Shown here piece by piece: positions 26,680 through 36,025 of a stretch of DNA of 64,000 bases. Below the pieces are notes generated by a model. The model was not told the DNA's origin and did not search any database. It saw nothing but the letters and a program-made list of their open reading frames with translations. A program made the position numbers and the translations under genes. This DNA is from an uncultured Thalassolituus sp. (GTDB taxonomy: Bacteria > Pseudomonadota > Gammaproteobacteria > Pseudomonadales > Oceanobacteraceae): the NCBI GenBank assembly GCA_913061435.1, contig CAJXUK010000006.1, forward strand, positions 1-64,000. Reading direction: 5' to 3'. The first letter of the stretch is position 1. Every line of letters starts with the position of its first letter.

Positions 26680-29600
26680 TCAGGTTTTGTTGAGCTGTTG
26701 AGTGAAGGCAATGAGCTCTTTTACCGGTAACGGTTTACTAAACAAATAGCCTTGAACTTCTTCGCACTGAGTCTTTTGTAAAAACTCCAGTTGCTCTTTA
26801 GTTTCAACTCCTTCTGCAATCACTCCTAAGCCTAAATTATGTGCCATAGAAATAATGGTGCGGGTAATTTGTGCGTCGTCGCTATTGGTCGGTAAATTAC
26901 GAATAAAACTTTGGTCAATTTTTAACGTATCAACGGGGAATTGTTTTAAATAGTTCAACGATGAATATCCCGTACCAAAGTCATCAATCGCCATACGAAC
27001 GCCCATTTTCCTTAAACTACTGAGCACTTCTAGCGTCAGCTCTAAGTCATCAATTAATAGACTTTCAGTGAGCTCAAGCTCTAGCGTATTAGGATCAATC
27101 TTAGTCTCTTCAATAACATCACGAACAAGATCAATAAAGCTCTCTTGTTTAAACTGACGAGCAGACACATTCACTGCAATGCGATTAACAGGAACCCCAT
27201 CTTTTTGCCACTGAGCCATATCTTTACAAGCTTGGCGTAATACCCACTCACCAATTGGAATGATTAAACCAGTATCTTCAATAATAGGAATAAAATAGCC
27301 TGGCGGAACAAGGCCTTTTGCAGGATGGTGCCAGCGTAAAAGTGCTTCAACCCCTTGGATTTTACACTCAGATGCAGAAAATTGAGGTTGGTAATAAAGC
27401 TCCAATTCATTACGCTCAACCGCATAGCGTAAGTCGTTTTCCATTTCCAATAACTCAACCGCTTTTTTATTCATCTTCTCATCGAAGAACTGCACAGAGT
27501 TACGGCCTTCACTTTTTGCATGGTACATCGCCATATCAGAGTTTTTTAATAACTCGGTGACGGTTTCGCCATCGTGAGGGAAAATCGCTACCCCCACACT
27601 GCCGGTTAAAAATAGCTCTCTTTTCTCAACTGTGAACGGTTGTTGTAACTCATGCAGTATGCGCTCGCCCACTTTGACCGCAGTACTGGCGGCACTGTCG
27701 GCAGATTTTTGGTGCGCTAATGCAATGGTGAATTCATCACCGCTCATACGGCAAATCAAATCTTGGTGTTTAATACTGCGCTGTAAACGAATGGCGACTT
27801 CTTTTAATACCTTATCTCCAGCAGGGTGGCCCATAGAATCGTTAATCGGTTTAAAGCGATCAAGATCTAAAAATAGCACGGCAATAAAGGTGTTTTTTTC
27901 GCGTGCGGCAATAACCATCTTGTCTAAACGTTCGAGCATTTGGCTGCGGTTTGGCAGACCCGTTAGCGAATCAAAATACGCCAGTTTATGCACTTTCTCT
28001 TCAATCACTTTGCGCTCAGTAATGTCAGATATAATGATAATTAAGTTTTGCACGCTGCCGGTACGGTTGCGTGTTGCAGAAATACCAGCCCAACTGACAC
28101 GTTCTTCACCGTTCTTGCGCAAGTAATGAACTTCACCTTGCCAGTAGCTCTCTTGCATCACGCTTAGACCGACTTCTTTGTAAAAGTCGCTACCATGAAA
28201 ATTAGGGTTAATAATATCATCGGGTCTAAGCCCGCGAACTTCTTCAAGCGAGAACTGGCTGGTGGTGAAAAACGCCGGGTTCGCATCAATAACACGGCCA
28301 GTATTGTCGGTAACCACAATCGCTTCGGTACTGTTTTCGAATACTTGTCCTGCTAACAGTAATTCTCGCTCGGCTTGGCGTGCTTCTGTTACGTTACGCA
28401 CAACCCCAAAAATGCCCTCAAGCTCACATTCTTCATCCCACAAATAACTGGCTTGCACTTCAATGACTAGGTGCTGACCTTTTTTACAAACAGCAGACAT
28501 ATCCATTTTGAAAATACCATCACCGTCTTCACGACTCGAGCGGCTGGCATTTTTAAGCGCTAGATGTAAACGGTAACTGAGCTTTTTTAAATCACTGCGA
28601 CTAAACACACCGTCAATGGCGCCACGATAAATTTCATCGGGGGTATAACCCAACATGGCGTAAATAGAGGAGCTAATAAAGGTATATTCCAGCTTGGTAT
28701 TCACCGCCCAAATTACATCGCTGACATTCTCTGCTAACAAGCGATAGCGGCGTTCGTTTTCAATCAAAACCAATTGTTCTTCGGCTTCTTCAGTAATATC
28801 TTGCACAGAACAGATATAACGATAAACAAGACCATTTTCATCATGATCAAACGCGGTATTGGTAAAGCGTAAAATACGCCAGTTACCTTGGCTGTCTTTT
28901 ACTCGGCAAGTATCCGCTATCGACTCGCGCAGATCGAGATGGCGAGTTTTCTTTATAAGTACGTCGAGTCTTGGGGTGTCACCTGAATGAATCTCCACTC
29001 CCCACTCTTCAAATTTAGGGCCAGAGGGCTCGGGCAACCCAATTAAAGCGTTAACACTTCTATTGCAGTACTCCAGATGAAGATCCATGTTGTCATCAAA
29101 TGAAATAACATAAACAATGTCGACGATCTGATCCATCACCTTGGCCCAAAACTGTTCGCGCTTAGACAGCTCAGAGGCAACATGCTCGCGCTCAGTAATA
29201 TCAATAAAAGTAATCAACGCATTCTGGTTGCCGCCAGCATGAAGGCTGATGTTAACCCATAAAACAAGATCGTTACCTTTAAAGTCGGTAATGTTCATCT
29301 CACATTCGGCCCAGCTATGACCATTCTTAAGGCTTTTAGTGATGAGCTCGTAAAGCGTTCTGGTTTGCTTGGCAATTAACTGTGGAAAGGCATGAACTAA
29401 GTGCTGTTGATCTTCTGCATGAAAAAGCTCAATAGCAGCATCATTAGCATTAATGATTCTAACTTGGCTAAAGGCTTCATCTAAATTGGGCAGCAATAAA
29501 ATACAGTGGGCAACCGCCGCTTCATCAAAAATCGCTTTATAGCGCGAACGGCTTTCTTCTAGCGCCTTTAAGCTAAGAACTTTATTGGTCACATCACGCA

Positions 29601-30873
29601 GCAACCAAACAACCCCAGAGACTTCACCATCTTCGTATAACAGGTTGTAGGATTGCTCCAGAATCAGCTCTTCATCTTTGATTTTTAGATGTAACTCACG
29701 CTGCTCTTCTTGTAACGATTCCAGCTCTTTTACCGAAAGGTCTTTTGCCCATAAAGCGTTTTTATCTTTCCAAATACCGTCTAACGAAGCGCCGATAATA
29801 TTTTGGAAACCTAAACGGTTGAAAATCGAAATAGCCTTAGGGTTTGCATAGGTAATTATTTTATTACTGTCGGTGCTGATAACGCCTTCATCAATAGATA
29901 TTAAAGATTTTTCTGCACGCTGTTCTATTTGCCTGCGTGCGGAGGCTTCAGCGATGCGCTTGCGGGTCATGTTTTGCAGGTATTGCTTTAAAATGAAAGC
30001 CACCGTCATGAAAATCAACAGAATAATAATGCTGGGTAATAAACTCTTCCAAATCTCCTTGGTTAAATAGTCAGGCGATTTAATTGCTAACAATTCCCAA
30101 GGGGTGGTTGCAATGCTTTGGCGGTAACCAACGTTGGGTTCAATGTCTTTTATCGAAGGAGCGGTTTTATCGGTGAAATAGGCATGCTTAGTAATAAGCA
30201 CCTTATCGGAAATCTTATCGTACAGAGCTAGATCGTAACCAGAAAAACCGCTGTTAAAAATTATCTCAGAAAACTTATTGTAAGGGCGACGAACAATGAA
30301 GCCGTATCTCTTATCTTCATAAGTAAACCAACTAATACTATAAAAGCCGCCACTTTCACCAAAATAATGAGCAAAGAAGCGAGTATTGAGATTTTTAATC
30401 GCAGACTCTTTTACTAAAAGCGGCTCATCTTCTCCCAGCATAGGGCCATCTAAAAATAATAAGTCTCCTTTATCATCAACCACCATATAACCTGTTAGGT
30501 TAAAAAACGTCTTATTCATCTCTTGGCGTAAAATAGACTGTTTTTTTGCATCATCTTGCTGAATAAGATCTATTAATTCTTTTTTATGGGTATTGGTAAA
30601 AACGTGATTTACATGAAGAGAGGCTTTTGAGGTGATTGACGCTTGCGCAACAAAGCTGTCGACAGTGCGAGTCATGTCAACTAAGTAGTTCGTTTCAGTT
30701 TCATCCCATTGGCGCCAGCTATGAGTTGCCAGCACAAAGGCTAGAAAAACAAAAAATACCAAGAATATAGTAGTAAATGATTTCTCTAGGCTTAATTGAG
30801 CATGAATGCTATCCGAAGAGGCATTTATTTTAGAGCTATTGCCAGTGTCAGTAGAATCGTTGAATCCGAGCAT
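26680..30873 (-). CDS. Membrane sensor with multiple PAS domains, GGDEF and EAL domains
   Basis: A 1397-residue c-di-GMP protein. TM1 is at about residues 28-52 and TM2 at about 272-292; between them lies a periplasmic sensor region. Five PAS-like segments follow (starting near KSLISIDEGVISTD, SRSRYKAIFDEA, REQFWAKVMDQI, RRYRLLAENVSD and AGQVFENSTEAI). Then comes GGDEF with LTGLPNRSQML and MSGDEF (about residue 1043; SGDEF is a permissive variant) and EAL with EALLRWHHP (about 1174), DDFGTGYSSLNYLKQFP and AEGVE. Phosphodiesterase activity is likely and cyclase activity possible. The frame extends upstream to a GTG at 30975, but that adds a further hydrophobic helix and would invert the sensor topology, so ATG 30873 is preferred with no clear ribosome site. 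Confidence 0.85.
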   Translation of the reverse strand: MLGFNDSTDTGNSSKINASSDSIHAQLSLEKSFTTIFLVFFVFLAFVLATHSWRQWDETETNYLVDMTRTVDSFVAQASITSKASLHVNHVFTNTHKKELIDLIQQDDAKKQSILRQEMNKTFFNLTGYMVVDDKGDLLFLDGPMLGEDEPLLVKESAIKNLNTRFFAHYFGESGGFYSISWFTYEDKRYGFIVRRPYNKFSEIIFNSGFSGYDLALYDKISDKVLITKHAYFTDKTAPSIKDIEPNVGYRQSIATTPWELLAIKSPDYLTKEIWKSLLPSIIILLIFMTVAFILKQYLQNMTRKRIAEASARRQIEQRAEKSLISIDEGVISTDSNKIITYANPKAISIFNRLGFQNIIGASLDGIWKDKNALWAKDLSVKELESLQEEQRELHLKIKDEELILEQSYNLLYEDGEVSGVVWLLRDVTNKVLSLKALEESRSRYKAIFDEAAVAHCILLLPNLDEAFSQVRIINANDAAIELFHAEDQQHLVHAFPQLIAKQTRTLYELITKSLKNGHSWAECEMNITDFKGNDLVLWVNISLHAGGNQNALITFIDITEREHVASELSKREQFWAKVMDQIVDIVYVISFDDNMDLHLEYCNRSVNALIGLPEPSGPKFEEWGVEIHSGDTPRLDVLIKKTRHLDLRESIADTCRVKDSQGNWRILRFTNTAFDHDENGLVYRYICSVQDITEEAEEQLVLIENERRYRLLAENVSDVIWAVNTKLEYTFISSSIYAMLGYTPDEIYRGAIDGVFSRSDLKKLSYRLHLALKNASRSSREDGDGIFKMDMSAVCKKGQHLVIEVQASYLWDEECELEGIFGVVRNVTEARQAERELLLAGQVFENSTEAIVVTDNTGRVIDANPAFFTTSQFSLEEVRGLRPDDIINPNFHGSDFYKEVGLSVMQESYWQGEVHYLRKNGEERVSWAGISATRNRTGSVQNLIIIISDITERKVIEEKVHKLAYFDSLTGLPNRSQMLERLDKMVIAAREKNTFIAVLFLDLDRFKPINDSMGHPAGDKVLKEVAIRLQRSIKHQDLICRMSGDEFTIALAHQKSADSAASTAVKVGERILHELQQPFTVEKRELFLTGSVGVAIFPHDGETVTELLKNSDMAMYHAKSEGRNSVQFFDEKMNKKAVELLEMENDLRYAVERNELELYYQPQFSASECKIQGVEALLRWHHPAKGLVPPGYFIPIIEDTGLIIPIGEWVLRQACKDMAQWQKDGVPVNRIAVNVSARQFKQESFIDLVRDVIEETKIDPNTLELELTESLLIDDLELTLEVLSSLRKMGVRMAIDDFGTGYSSLNYLKQFPVDTLKIDQSFIRNLPTNSDDAQITRTIISMAHNLGLGVIAEGVETKEQLEFLQKTQCEEVQGYLFSKPLPVKELIAFTQQLNKT

Positions 30874-31042
30874 ATTATTATAGGTGATCCAATTTATAAC
30901 TATTACCAACATAGTATAGAGATAAATCCCTAAAATGCCTGCGTTAATTGATACTGTAATTGCTAATTGAGCCACTTTTGAGTAGCTTAGCCAGATAATT
31001 CAAGATCGATCAATTTCACATAAAATTTAACGGAGTACTCTA

Positions 31043-32713
31043 GTGGCTCAATCAGGCTCTTACGTATATACAATGAATCGCGTAGGCAAAATCGTGCCGC
31101 CTAAGCGTCAGATTCTTAAAGATATTTCTTTATCGTTTTTCCCAGGTGCCAAAATTGGCGTATTGGGCTTAAACGGTTCTGGTAAGTCGACTCTACTGCG
31201 CATCATGGCAGGAATTGATACCGATATTATTGGTGAAGCACGCCCGCAGCCAGACTTAAAAGTAGGTTACCTTTCACAAGAACCAGAGCTTGATCTGGCG
31301 AAAGATGTAAAGGGCAACGTAGAAGACGGTTTGCGTGAATTAATGGATGCTAAAGAACAGCTAGAGCAGGTTTATGCAGACTATGCAGAGCCTGACGCTG
31401 ACTTTGATAAGCTGGCCAAAAAGCAAGGTCGTTTAGAAGCCATTATCGAATCACAAGGCGGGCATGATTTAGAGCGCCAAATGGAAATCGCTGCTGATGC
31501 ATTGCGTTTGCCACCTTGGGATGCCGATGTTTCTAAGCTTTCGGGTGGTGAACGTCGTCGCGTAGCCTTATGTCGTCTATTAATGTCGAAGCCCGACATG
31601 CTGCTATTAGATGAGCCAACCAACCACTTGGACGCTGAATCCGTTGCTTGGTTAGAAAAATTCCTAGAAGAATACCCAGGCACTGTTGTGGCAATTACCC
31701 ACGACCGTTACTTCTTAGATAACTGTGCCGAGTGGATTCTAGAATTAGACCGTGGCCACGGTATTCCATACGAGGGCAACTACAGCTCTTGGTTAGAACA
31801 AAAAGAAGCACGTTTAGAAGGCGAAGCGAAATCGCAAGAGTCGCATAAGCGTACAATTAAGCGTGAATTAGAATGGGTGCGCTCTAACCCAAAAGCTCGC
31901 CAAGCAAAAAGCAAAGCCCGTATGGCAGCGTTTGAAGAACTGAACTCAAAAGAATTCCAAGCTCGCGCCGAAACCAGTGAAATCTACATTCCACCCGGAC
32001 CGCGCTTAGGCGACAAGGTTATCGAATTTAATAACGTGACCAAGTCTTATGACGGCCGTGTATTGTTAGATAACCTAACCATGAGCGTACCTTCGGGCGC
32101 AATCGTGGGCATCGTGGGTGGTAACGGGGCGGGTAAATCCACCTTGTTCCGCATGATTTCTGGCGCAGAGCAACCAGACTCAGGCACCATCGAGTTGGGC
32201 GAAAGTGTGAAGCTGGCGTTTGTTGAACAGTTGCGTGATCAGTTAGACGATAACAAAACCGTTTGGGAAGCCGTTGCCGATGGCGCCGAAAACATCACCA
32301 TTGGCAACTATGAAGTTTCTAGCCGTGGTTACATTGGTCGCTTTAACTTTAAAGGTGGCGATCAGCAGAAGCGTGTTGGCGATCTATCCGGTGGTGAGCG
32401 TGGTCGTTTACAACTAGCATGTACTTTACGCCAAGGCGCTAACGTACTATTGCTCGATGAACCGTCAAACGACTTAGACGTGGAAACCTTACGTGCGTTA
32501 GAGGAAGCGGTACTCGCCTTTCCTGGCACAGTAATGGTGGTATCTCACGACCGCTGGTTCTTAGACCGTATTGCAACGCATATTTTGGCCTACGAAGGGG
32601 ATTCACAAGTAAACTTCTTTGAAGGTAACTACACAGAATATGAAGCCGATCGTAAAGCGCGTTTAGGTGCAGATGCACAACCTAAACGCATGAAGTATAA
32701 GCGTTTGGCTTAG
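31043..32713 (+). CDS. ettA: Energy-dependent translational throttle protein (ABC-F)
   Basis: EttA is a soluble ABC-F protein that binds the ribosomal E site and adjusts the first peptide bond to the ATP/ADP ratio. The 556-residue protein has two ATPase domains: GLNGSGKST and LSGGERRR in the first, GGNGAGKST and LSGGERGR in the second, separated by the charged linker (EAKSQESHKRTIKRELEWVR). The N-terminal sequence VYTMNRVGKIVPPKRQILKD is characteristic of EttA. The start is GTG at 31043 with GGAG seven bases upstream. It is divergent from the GGDEF-EAL gene. Confidence 0.96.
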   Translation: MAQSGSYVYTMNRVGKIVPPKRQILKDISLSFFPGAKIGVLGLNGSGKSTLLRIMAGIDTDIIGEARPQPDLKVGYLSQEPELDLAKDVKGNVEDGLRELMDAKEQLEQVYADYAEPDADFDKLAKKQGRLEAIIESQGGHDLERQMEIAADALRLPPWDADVSKLSGGERRRVALCRLLMSKPDMLLLDEPTNHLDAESVAWLEKFLEEYPGTVVAITHDRYFLDNCAEWILELDRGHGIPYEGNYSSWLEQKEARLEGEAKSQESHKRTIKRELEWVRSNPKARQAKSKARMAAFEELNSKEFQARAETSEIYIPPGPRLGDKVIEFNNVTKSYDGRVLLDNLTMSVPSGAIVGIVGGNGAGKSTLFRMISGAEQPDSGTIELGESVKLAFVEQLRDQLDDNKTVWEAVADGAENITIGNYEVSSRGYIGRFNFKGGDQQKRVGDLSGGERGRLQLACTLRQGANVLLLDEPSNDLDVETLRALEEAVLAFPGTVMVVSHDRWFLDRIATHILAYEGDSQVNFFEGNYTEYEADRKARLGADAQPKRMKYKRLA

Positions 32714-32755
32714 TTAAGCGCTTAAAAAAATAGTCAAATCGATTGAAAAACTTGG

Positions 32756-32779
32756 CATGTTTGCACCTATGCAAACATG
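32756..32779. promoter_or_regulatory. Perfect 10-bp inverted repeat upstream of the PF10118 gene
   Basis: CATGTTTGCA (32756-32765) and TGCAAACATG (32770-32779) form a perfect palindrome with a 4-base centre, 84 bases before the ATG at 32863. Without a T-run it is a poor terminator for ettA. It is the right size for the operator of a TetR- or LysR-like regulator; no regulator gene is adjacent. Confidence 0.6.
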
Positions 32780-32862
32780 TCTAATCTAGCCCATGATATT
32801 TTCAGTAGCTTAAAACAAGCTTCACACTCACGATAAAAATAATAAGTAAGAGGGTTCGTGTC

Positions 32863-33816
32863 ATGACTCAATCTAACTCAAATTCCGACTCCAGTTCACT
32901 TGGTGGAAAGGTTGAAATTAAACCACGCCACATGTCTTTTCCTTATAAAGATGTGAAAGACAAATTTTTCTTTGGTGGTAACTCGCTACTTACGGTATTT
33001 GCCGGTGCTTTATCTTCTACTTTTCCTCCAGGTGAGGGTGAGTTTATTGAATCTGTGCGCAATTATCGTGATCAAGTTACCGACGAGACGTTAAAGCAAC
33101 AGATCAAAGGCTTTATTGGCCAAGAAGGCCATCACAGTCACCAGCATAAGCAAGCTAATATTGCGTTAAGCGAGCTCGGTATCGATGCCGTTCGTTTAGA
33201 AAAGCACTTAGAGCGAGACCTTAAAAAATACATCGCGCGTAAACATGTCACTCCTAAGTTTCGCTTAGCCATGACCGTAGGTATGGAACATTTAACCGCC
33301 ATTATGGCCGAACATGTTTTAACTACCCCAGAAGCCTTAGGGCCGTTGGATGAAACTGTACAAGAATTATTGTACTGGCACGCAGTGGAAGAAATTGAGC
33401 ACAAAGCGGTGGCTTTTGATGTGTTTATGCTGTGCGAAAATGACCAAAAATACTTACGCCGCGTTTTACGCTTAGTCACTGTTTTATTCAGCATTCGCAT
33501 TAGTTGCTACATGGTTGCGTTATTGTTTTGGGCAAGAAAAATGCCTACATGGAAGGATGTAAAAGGCTTTTGGTCTTTTATGTTTAACAAAAAAGTGGGT
33601 TTGATTCCTGGTATTCGTAGTAACTATAAAGACTACTTTAAAGAAGGTTTTCACCCTTGGGATCATGCCAACCAAGACTTGGTCGATATGTGGAAAGAGA
33701 AAATGTATCGTCCTGAGCACGACTTAGGTTTGCAGCGTGCAAATGCTAAAGCCAAGCAAACAGAGACTGTCGAACACGGTGCTGATTCAGATTTAAATAA
33801 GGGTTTACCCGCATAA
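32863..33816 (+). CDS. Predicted metal-dependent hydrolase (PF10118 family)
   Basis: The 317 residues show the PF10118 pattern, an all-helical, ferritin-like predicted metalloprotein: an N-terminal RHMSFPYKDVKDKFFFGGNS, the metal-ligand candidates FIGQEGHHSHQHKQAN, VGMEHLTAIMAEH and ELLYWHAVEEIEHKAVAFD. A hydrophobic stretch (about residues 212-225) may form a membrane contact. Its 31-base gap to the downstream flavoprotein suggests one transcription unit. In other bacteria such genes often occur with monooxygenases, so a role in modifying a hydrophobic substrate is plausible; the reaction is not known. Confidence 0.85.
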   Translation: MTQSNSNSDSSSLGGKVEIKPRHMSFPYKDVKDKFFFGGNSLLTVFAGALSSTFPPGEGEFIESVRNYRDQVTDETLKQQIKGFIGQEGHHSHQHKQANIALSELGIDAVRLEKHLERDLKKYIARKHVTPKFRLAMTVGMEHLTAIMAEHVLTTPEALGPLDETVQELLYWHAVEEIEHKAVAFDVFMLCENDQKYLRRVLRLVTVLFSIRISCYMVALLFWARKMPTWKDVKGFWSFMFNKKVGLIPGIRSNYKDYFKEGFHPWDHANQDLVDMWKEKMYRPEHDLGLQRANAKAKQTETVEHGADSDLNKGLPA

Positions 33817-33847
33817 AATGCTTTATTTATAACAGGTTAAAAACGTA

Positions 33848-35323
33848 ATGAGTTCAGATGTAGATGTTGAAGTAATTATTATTGGTAGTGGATTTGCAGG
33901 CATAGGATTGGCCATAAAATTACAGCAAGCAGGGATTCATTCGTTTAAATTAATTGAGCGTGGTGACCAAGTTGGTGGTACTTGGCGCGATAATACTTAC
34001 CCCGGCTGTGAATGCGATGTGCAATCGCATTTATACTCGTTATCGTTCGAGCCTAAAACGGATTGGTCAAAAAAATATTCAACGTGGCGCGAAATACGTG
34101 ACTACATTATTGATATTACTGACAAACATAATTTGCGTTCGAGTATTCAATTTAATACAACATTAAGCAGCGCCAGTTTTGATAAGCAATCTGGAACATG
34201 GCTAGTTAAACTATCTGACGGTAGCCAACTTAAATCTCGTGTTTTTGTTACGGCGGTTGGGCCATTAAGCAATCCGGCCATTCCAAACATAAAGGGTAAA
34301 GATACTTTTAACGGACCTATTTTTCACAGTGCTACTTGGGATCACAGTATTGATTTAACCGGTAAGAAAATTGCTGTAATTGGTACCGGAGCCAGTGCCA
34401 TTCAGTTTGTGCCTCGCATAGCCGAAAAAGCCGAAAATGTGATTTTGTTTCAGCGCAGCGCCCCATGGATTTTGCCAAAACCAGACCGTAAAATTTACCC
34501 AATAGAACAAGCCTTATATAAACATTTACCCGGTTGGCGGGCGGCTCATCGCGCAACACTTTACTGGGCTAATGAATGGACACTGAGTGCTTTTTTAAAA
34601 GAGCGATCAATGCTTCGCCCTATGATTGAATGGGCCGCTAAAAAACACATTCATTACCATATTAAAGATTCTGATCTGCGCCAAAAACTGACGCCCAATT
34701 TTCGCTTTGGTTGTAAGCGAGCCTTACTCTCCAATGAATATTATCCAGCATTAGCACGTGACAACGTTGATCTTATCGATACTGGTATAGACAGTATTAC
34801 CGATACCGGGATAGTCGATAAAAATGGTAATAAATATGATGCCGACGTTATTATTTGGGGAACTGGCTTTAAAGCCGATGAGCCGCTGGTGGGCGTAACC
34901 GTAACAGGTGTCGATGGACAAGATCTAAATACTGTTTGGCAAGAAACCGGTTTTGAGTCTTACTACGGCACAACGGTATCAGGCTTTCCAAATGCATTTA
35001 TTTTGGCCGGCCCTAACACAGGTATTGGCCATACGTCGCTATTAGTCATGTTAGAGGCGCAATTTAGTTATGTAATGGACGCGCTGAAAAAAATTAAGCA
35101 ACACAACCTAAAATATATTGATGTTAAACCATCGGTACAGCGCGACTTTTGCCAAACAATGCAGGATAAAATGGTAGGTACTGCCTGGACCTCTGGTTGT
35201 AATAGTTGGTATTTATCCGACTCGGGTAAAAACTTTACCTTGTGGCCAGATTATACCTTTAACTATATACGAGGCACTAAACACCTTAATTTAACCGAGT
35301 ACACTGCTGAAAAAATCGATTAA
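33848..35323 (+). CDS. Flavin-containing monooxygenase of the Baeyer-Villiger type
   Basis: This 491-residue FAD/NADPH enzyme has the two Rossmann motifs GSGFAG (residues 13-18) and GTGASA (179-184) and the type I Baeyer-Villiger fingerprint FNGPIFHSATWD (residues 154-165, FxGxxxHxxxW-D). It therefore likely inserts oxygen into a ketone to give an ester or lactone, or oxidises a sulfur or nitrogen atom. A substrate cannot be named. It follows the PF10118 gene by 31 bases, probably in an operon. Confidence 0.9.
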   Translation: MSSDVDVEVIIIGSGFAGIGLAIKLQQAGIHSFKLIERGDQVGGTWRDNTYPGCECDVQSHLYSLSFEPKTDWSKKYSTWREIRDYIIDITDKHNLRSSIQFNTTLSSASFDKQSGTWLVKLSDGSQLKSRVFVTAVGPLSNPAIPNIKGKDTFNGPIFHSATWDHSIDLTGKKIAVIGTGASAIQFVPRIAEKAENVILFQRSAPWILPKPDRKIYPIEQALYKHLPGWRAAHRATLYWANEWTLSAFLKERSMLRPMIEWAAKKHIHYHIKDSDLRQKLTPNFRFGCKRALLSNEYYPALARDNVDLIDTGIDSITDTGIVDKNGNKYDADVIIWGTGFKADEPLVGVTVTGVDGQDLNTVWQETGFESYYGTTVSGFPNAFILAGPNTGIGHTSLLVMLEAQFSYVMDALKKIKQHNLKYIDVKPSVQRDFCQTMQDKMVGTAWTSGCNSWYLSDSGKNFTLWPDYTFNYIRGTKHLNLTEYTAEKID

Positions 35324-35487
35324 TGTCTCTTTTATTTTCCTTAAATGTGTATTTAGCGGCATTGTCATCATAATTTCACTACCAGTAGTCAGTATTTATA
35401 CGACATTCGTAAAAATGCTGGCTAAACTTAGCTTATGTCACTCTTGTATATAACACTAATAAAGTAAAAACAGGTGGAGTAAGGGCA

Positions 35488-35889
35488 ATGTCAAATTCAG
35501 GTCAGCAAGATCATAGACGTTTTCGTCGAATTAACTTTGTCGAAGCCGTTCAGGTTACCAGTGATGACATTGACGGTGTTGACGAAGTCAGCTGGCAGGC
35601 TGAATGTCGTGATATCTCAATGCTGGGTATGCTGTTAGATGTACCCAATAATTTTCCTCTCTTGGTCGGTACGCCATTCGAAGTAAAACTTACCTTAGCC
35701 GAAGACGTTATTATAGAAATGCCGTGTACGCTTGTGCATGTTAATGGCAGTTATGCAGGGTTTCGTGCAGAAATGATGTCGATAGAAAGCTTAACCAGCT
35801 TGCGCCGTTTGTTAGAGCAAAATCTTCAAACTAGCTTGGAAATTGAGCGAGAGCTAAGTGAACTAATTAGCAAACAAGAAGTTGTATAA
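35488..35889 (+). CDS. PilZ domain protein
   Basis: A 133-residue single-domain PilZ protein, a c-di-GMP receptor family. The RxxxR motif is in DHRRFRRINF near the N-terminus, and the D/NxSxxG motif is DISMLG (in CRDISMLGMLLDV). It probably binds c-di-GMP, which the GGDEF-EAL protein in this window also handles; the effector output is not known. It is monocistronic, with GGTGGAG 14 bases upstream of the ATG. Confidence 0.87.
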   Translation: MSNSGQQDHRRFRRINFVEAVQVTSDDIDGVDEVSWQAECRDISMLGMLLDVPNNFPLLVGTPFEVKLTLAEDVIIEMPCTLVHVNGSYAGFRAEMMSIESLTSLRRLLEQNLQTSLEIERELSELISKQEVV

Positions 35890-35979
35890 AACAAAAGAAA
35901 AAAATCAGAATTTAAATTTATAGAAAAGAAAAGAAATCAAAGTTAATAAAGAAGCCTGCAGATAAAAACATAAGCATAA

Positions 35980-36016
35980 AAAAGGACCAAGCCGACGGAG
36001 CCGACTTGGCCAAAAG
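35980..36016 (-). terminator. Rho-independent terminator after the acyl-CoA synthetase gene
   Basis: On the minus strand, GGCCAAGTCGGC and GTCGGCTTGGTCC form a GC-rich stem with two G-U pairs and one bulge, followed by T6. It lies 10 bases after the stop at 36026 and is also the end of the region after the PilZ gene. Confidence 0.85.
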
Positions 36017-36025
36017 TAGACAGTT

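Noticed and set aside
30874-30975. Upstream GTG start for the GGDEF-EAL gene
   Set aside because: It would add an extra hydrophobic helix that reverses the sensor topology; no ribosome-binding site is seen.
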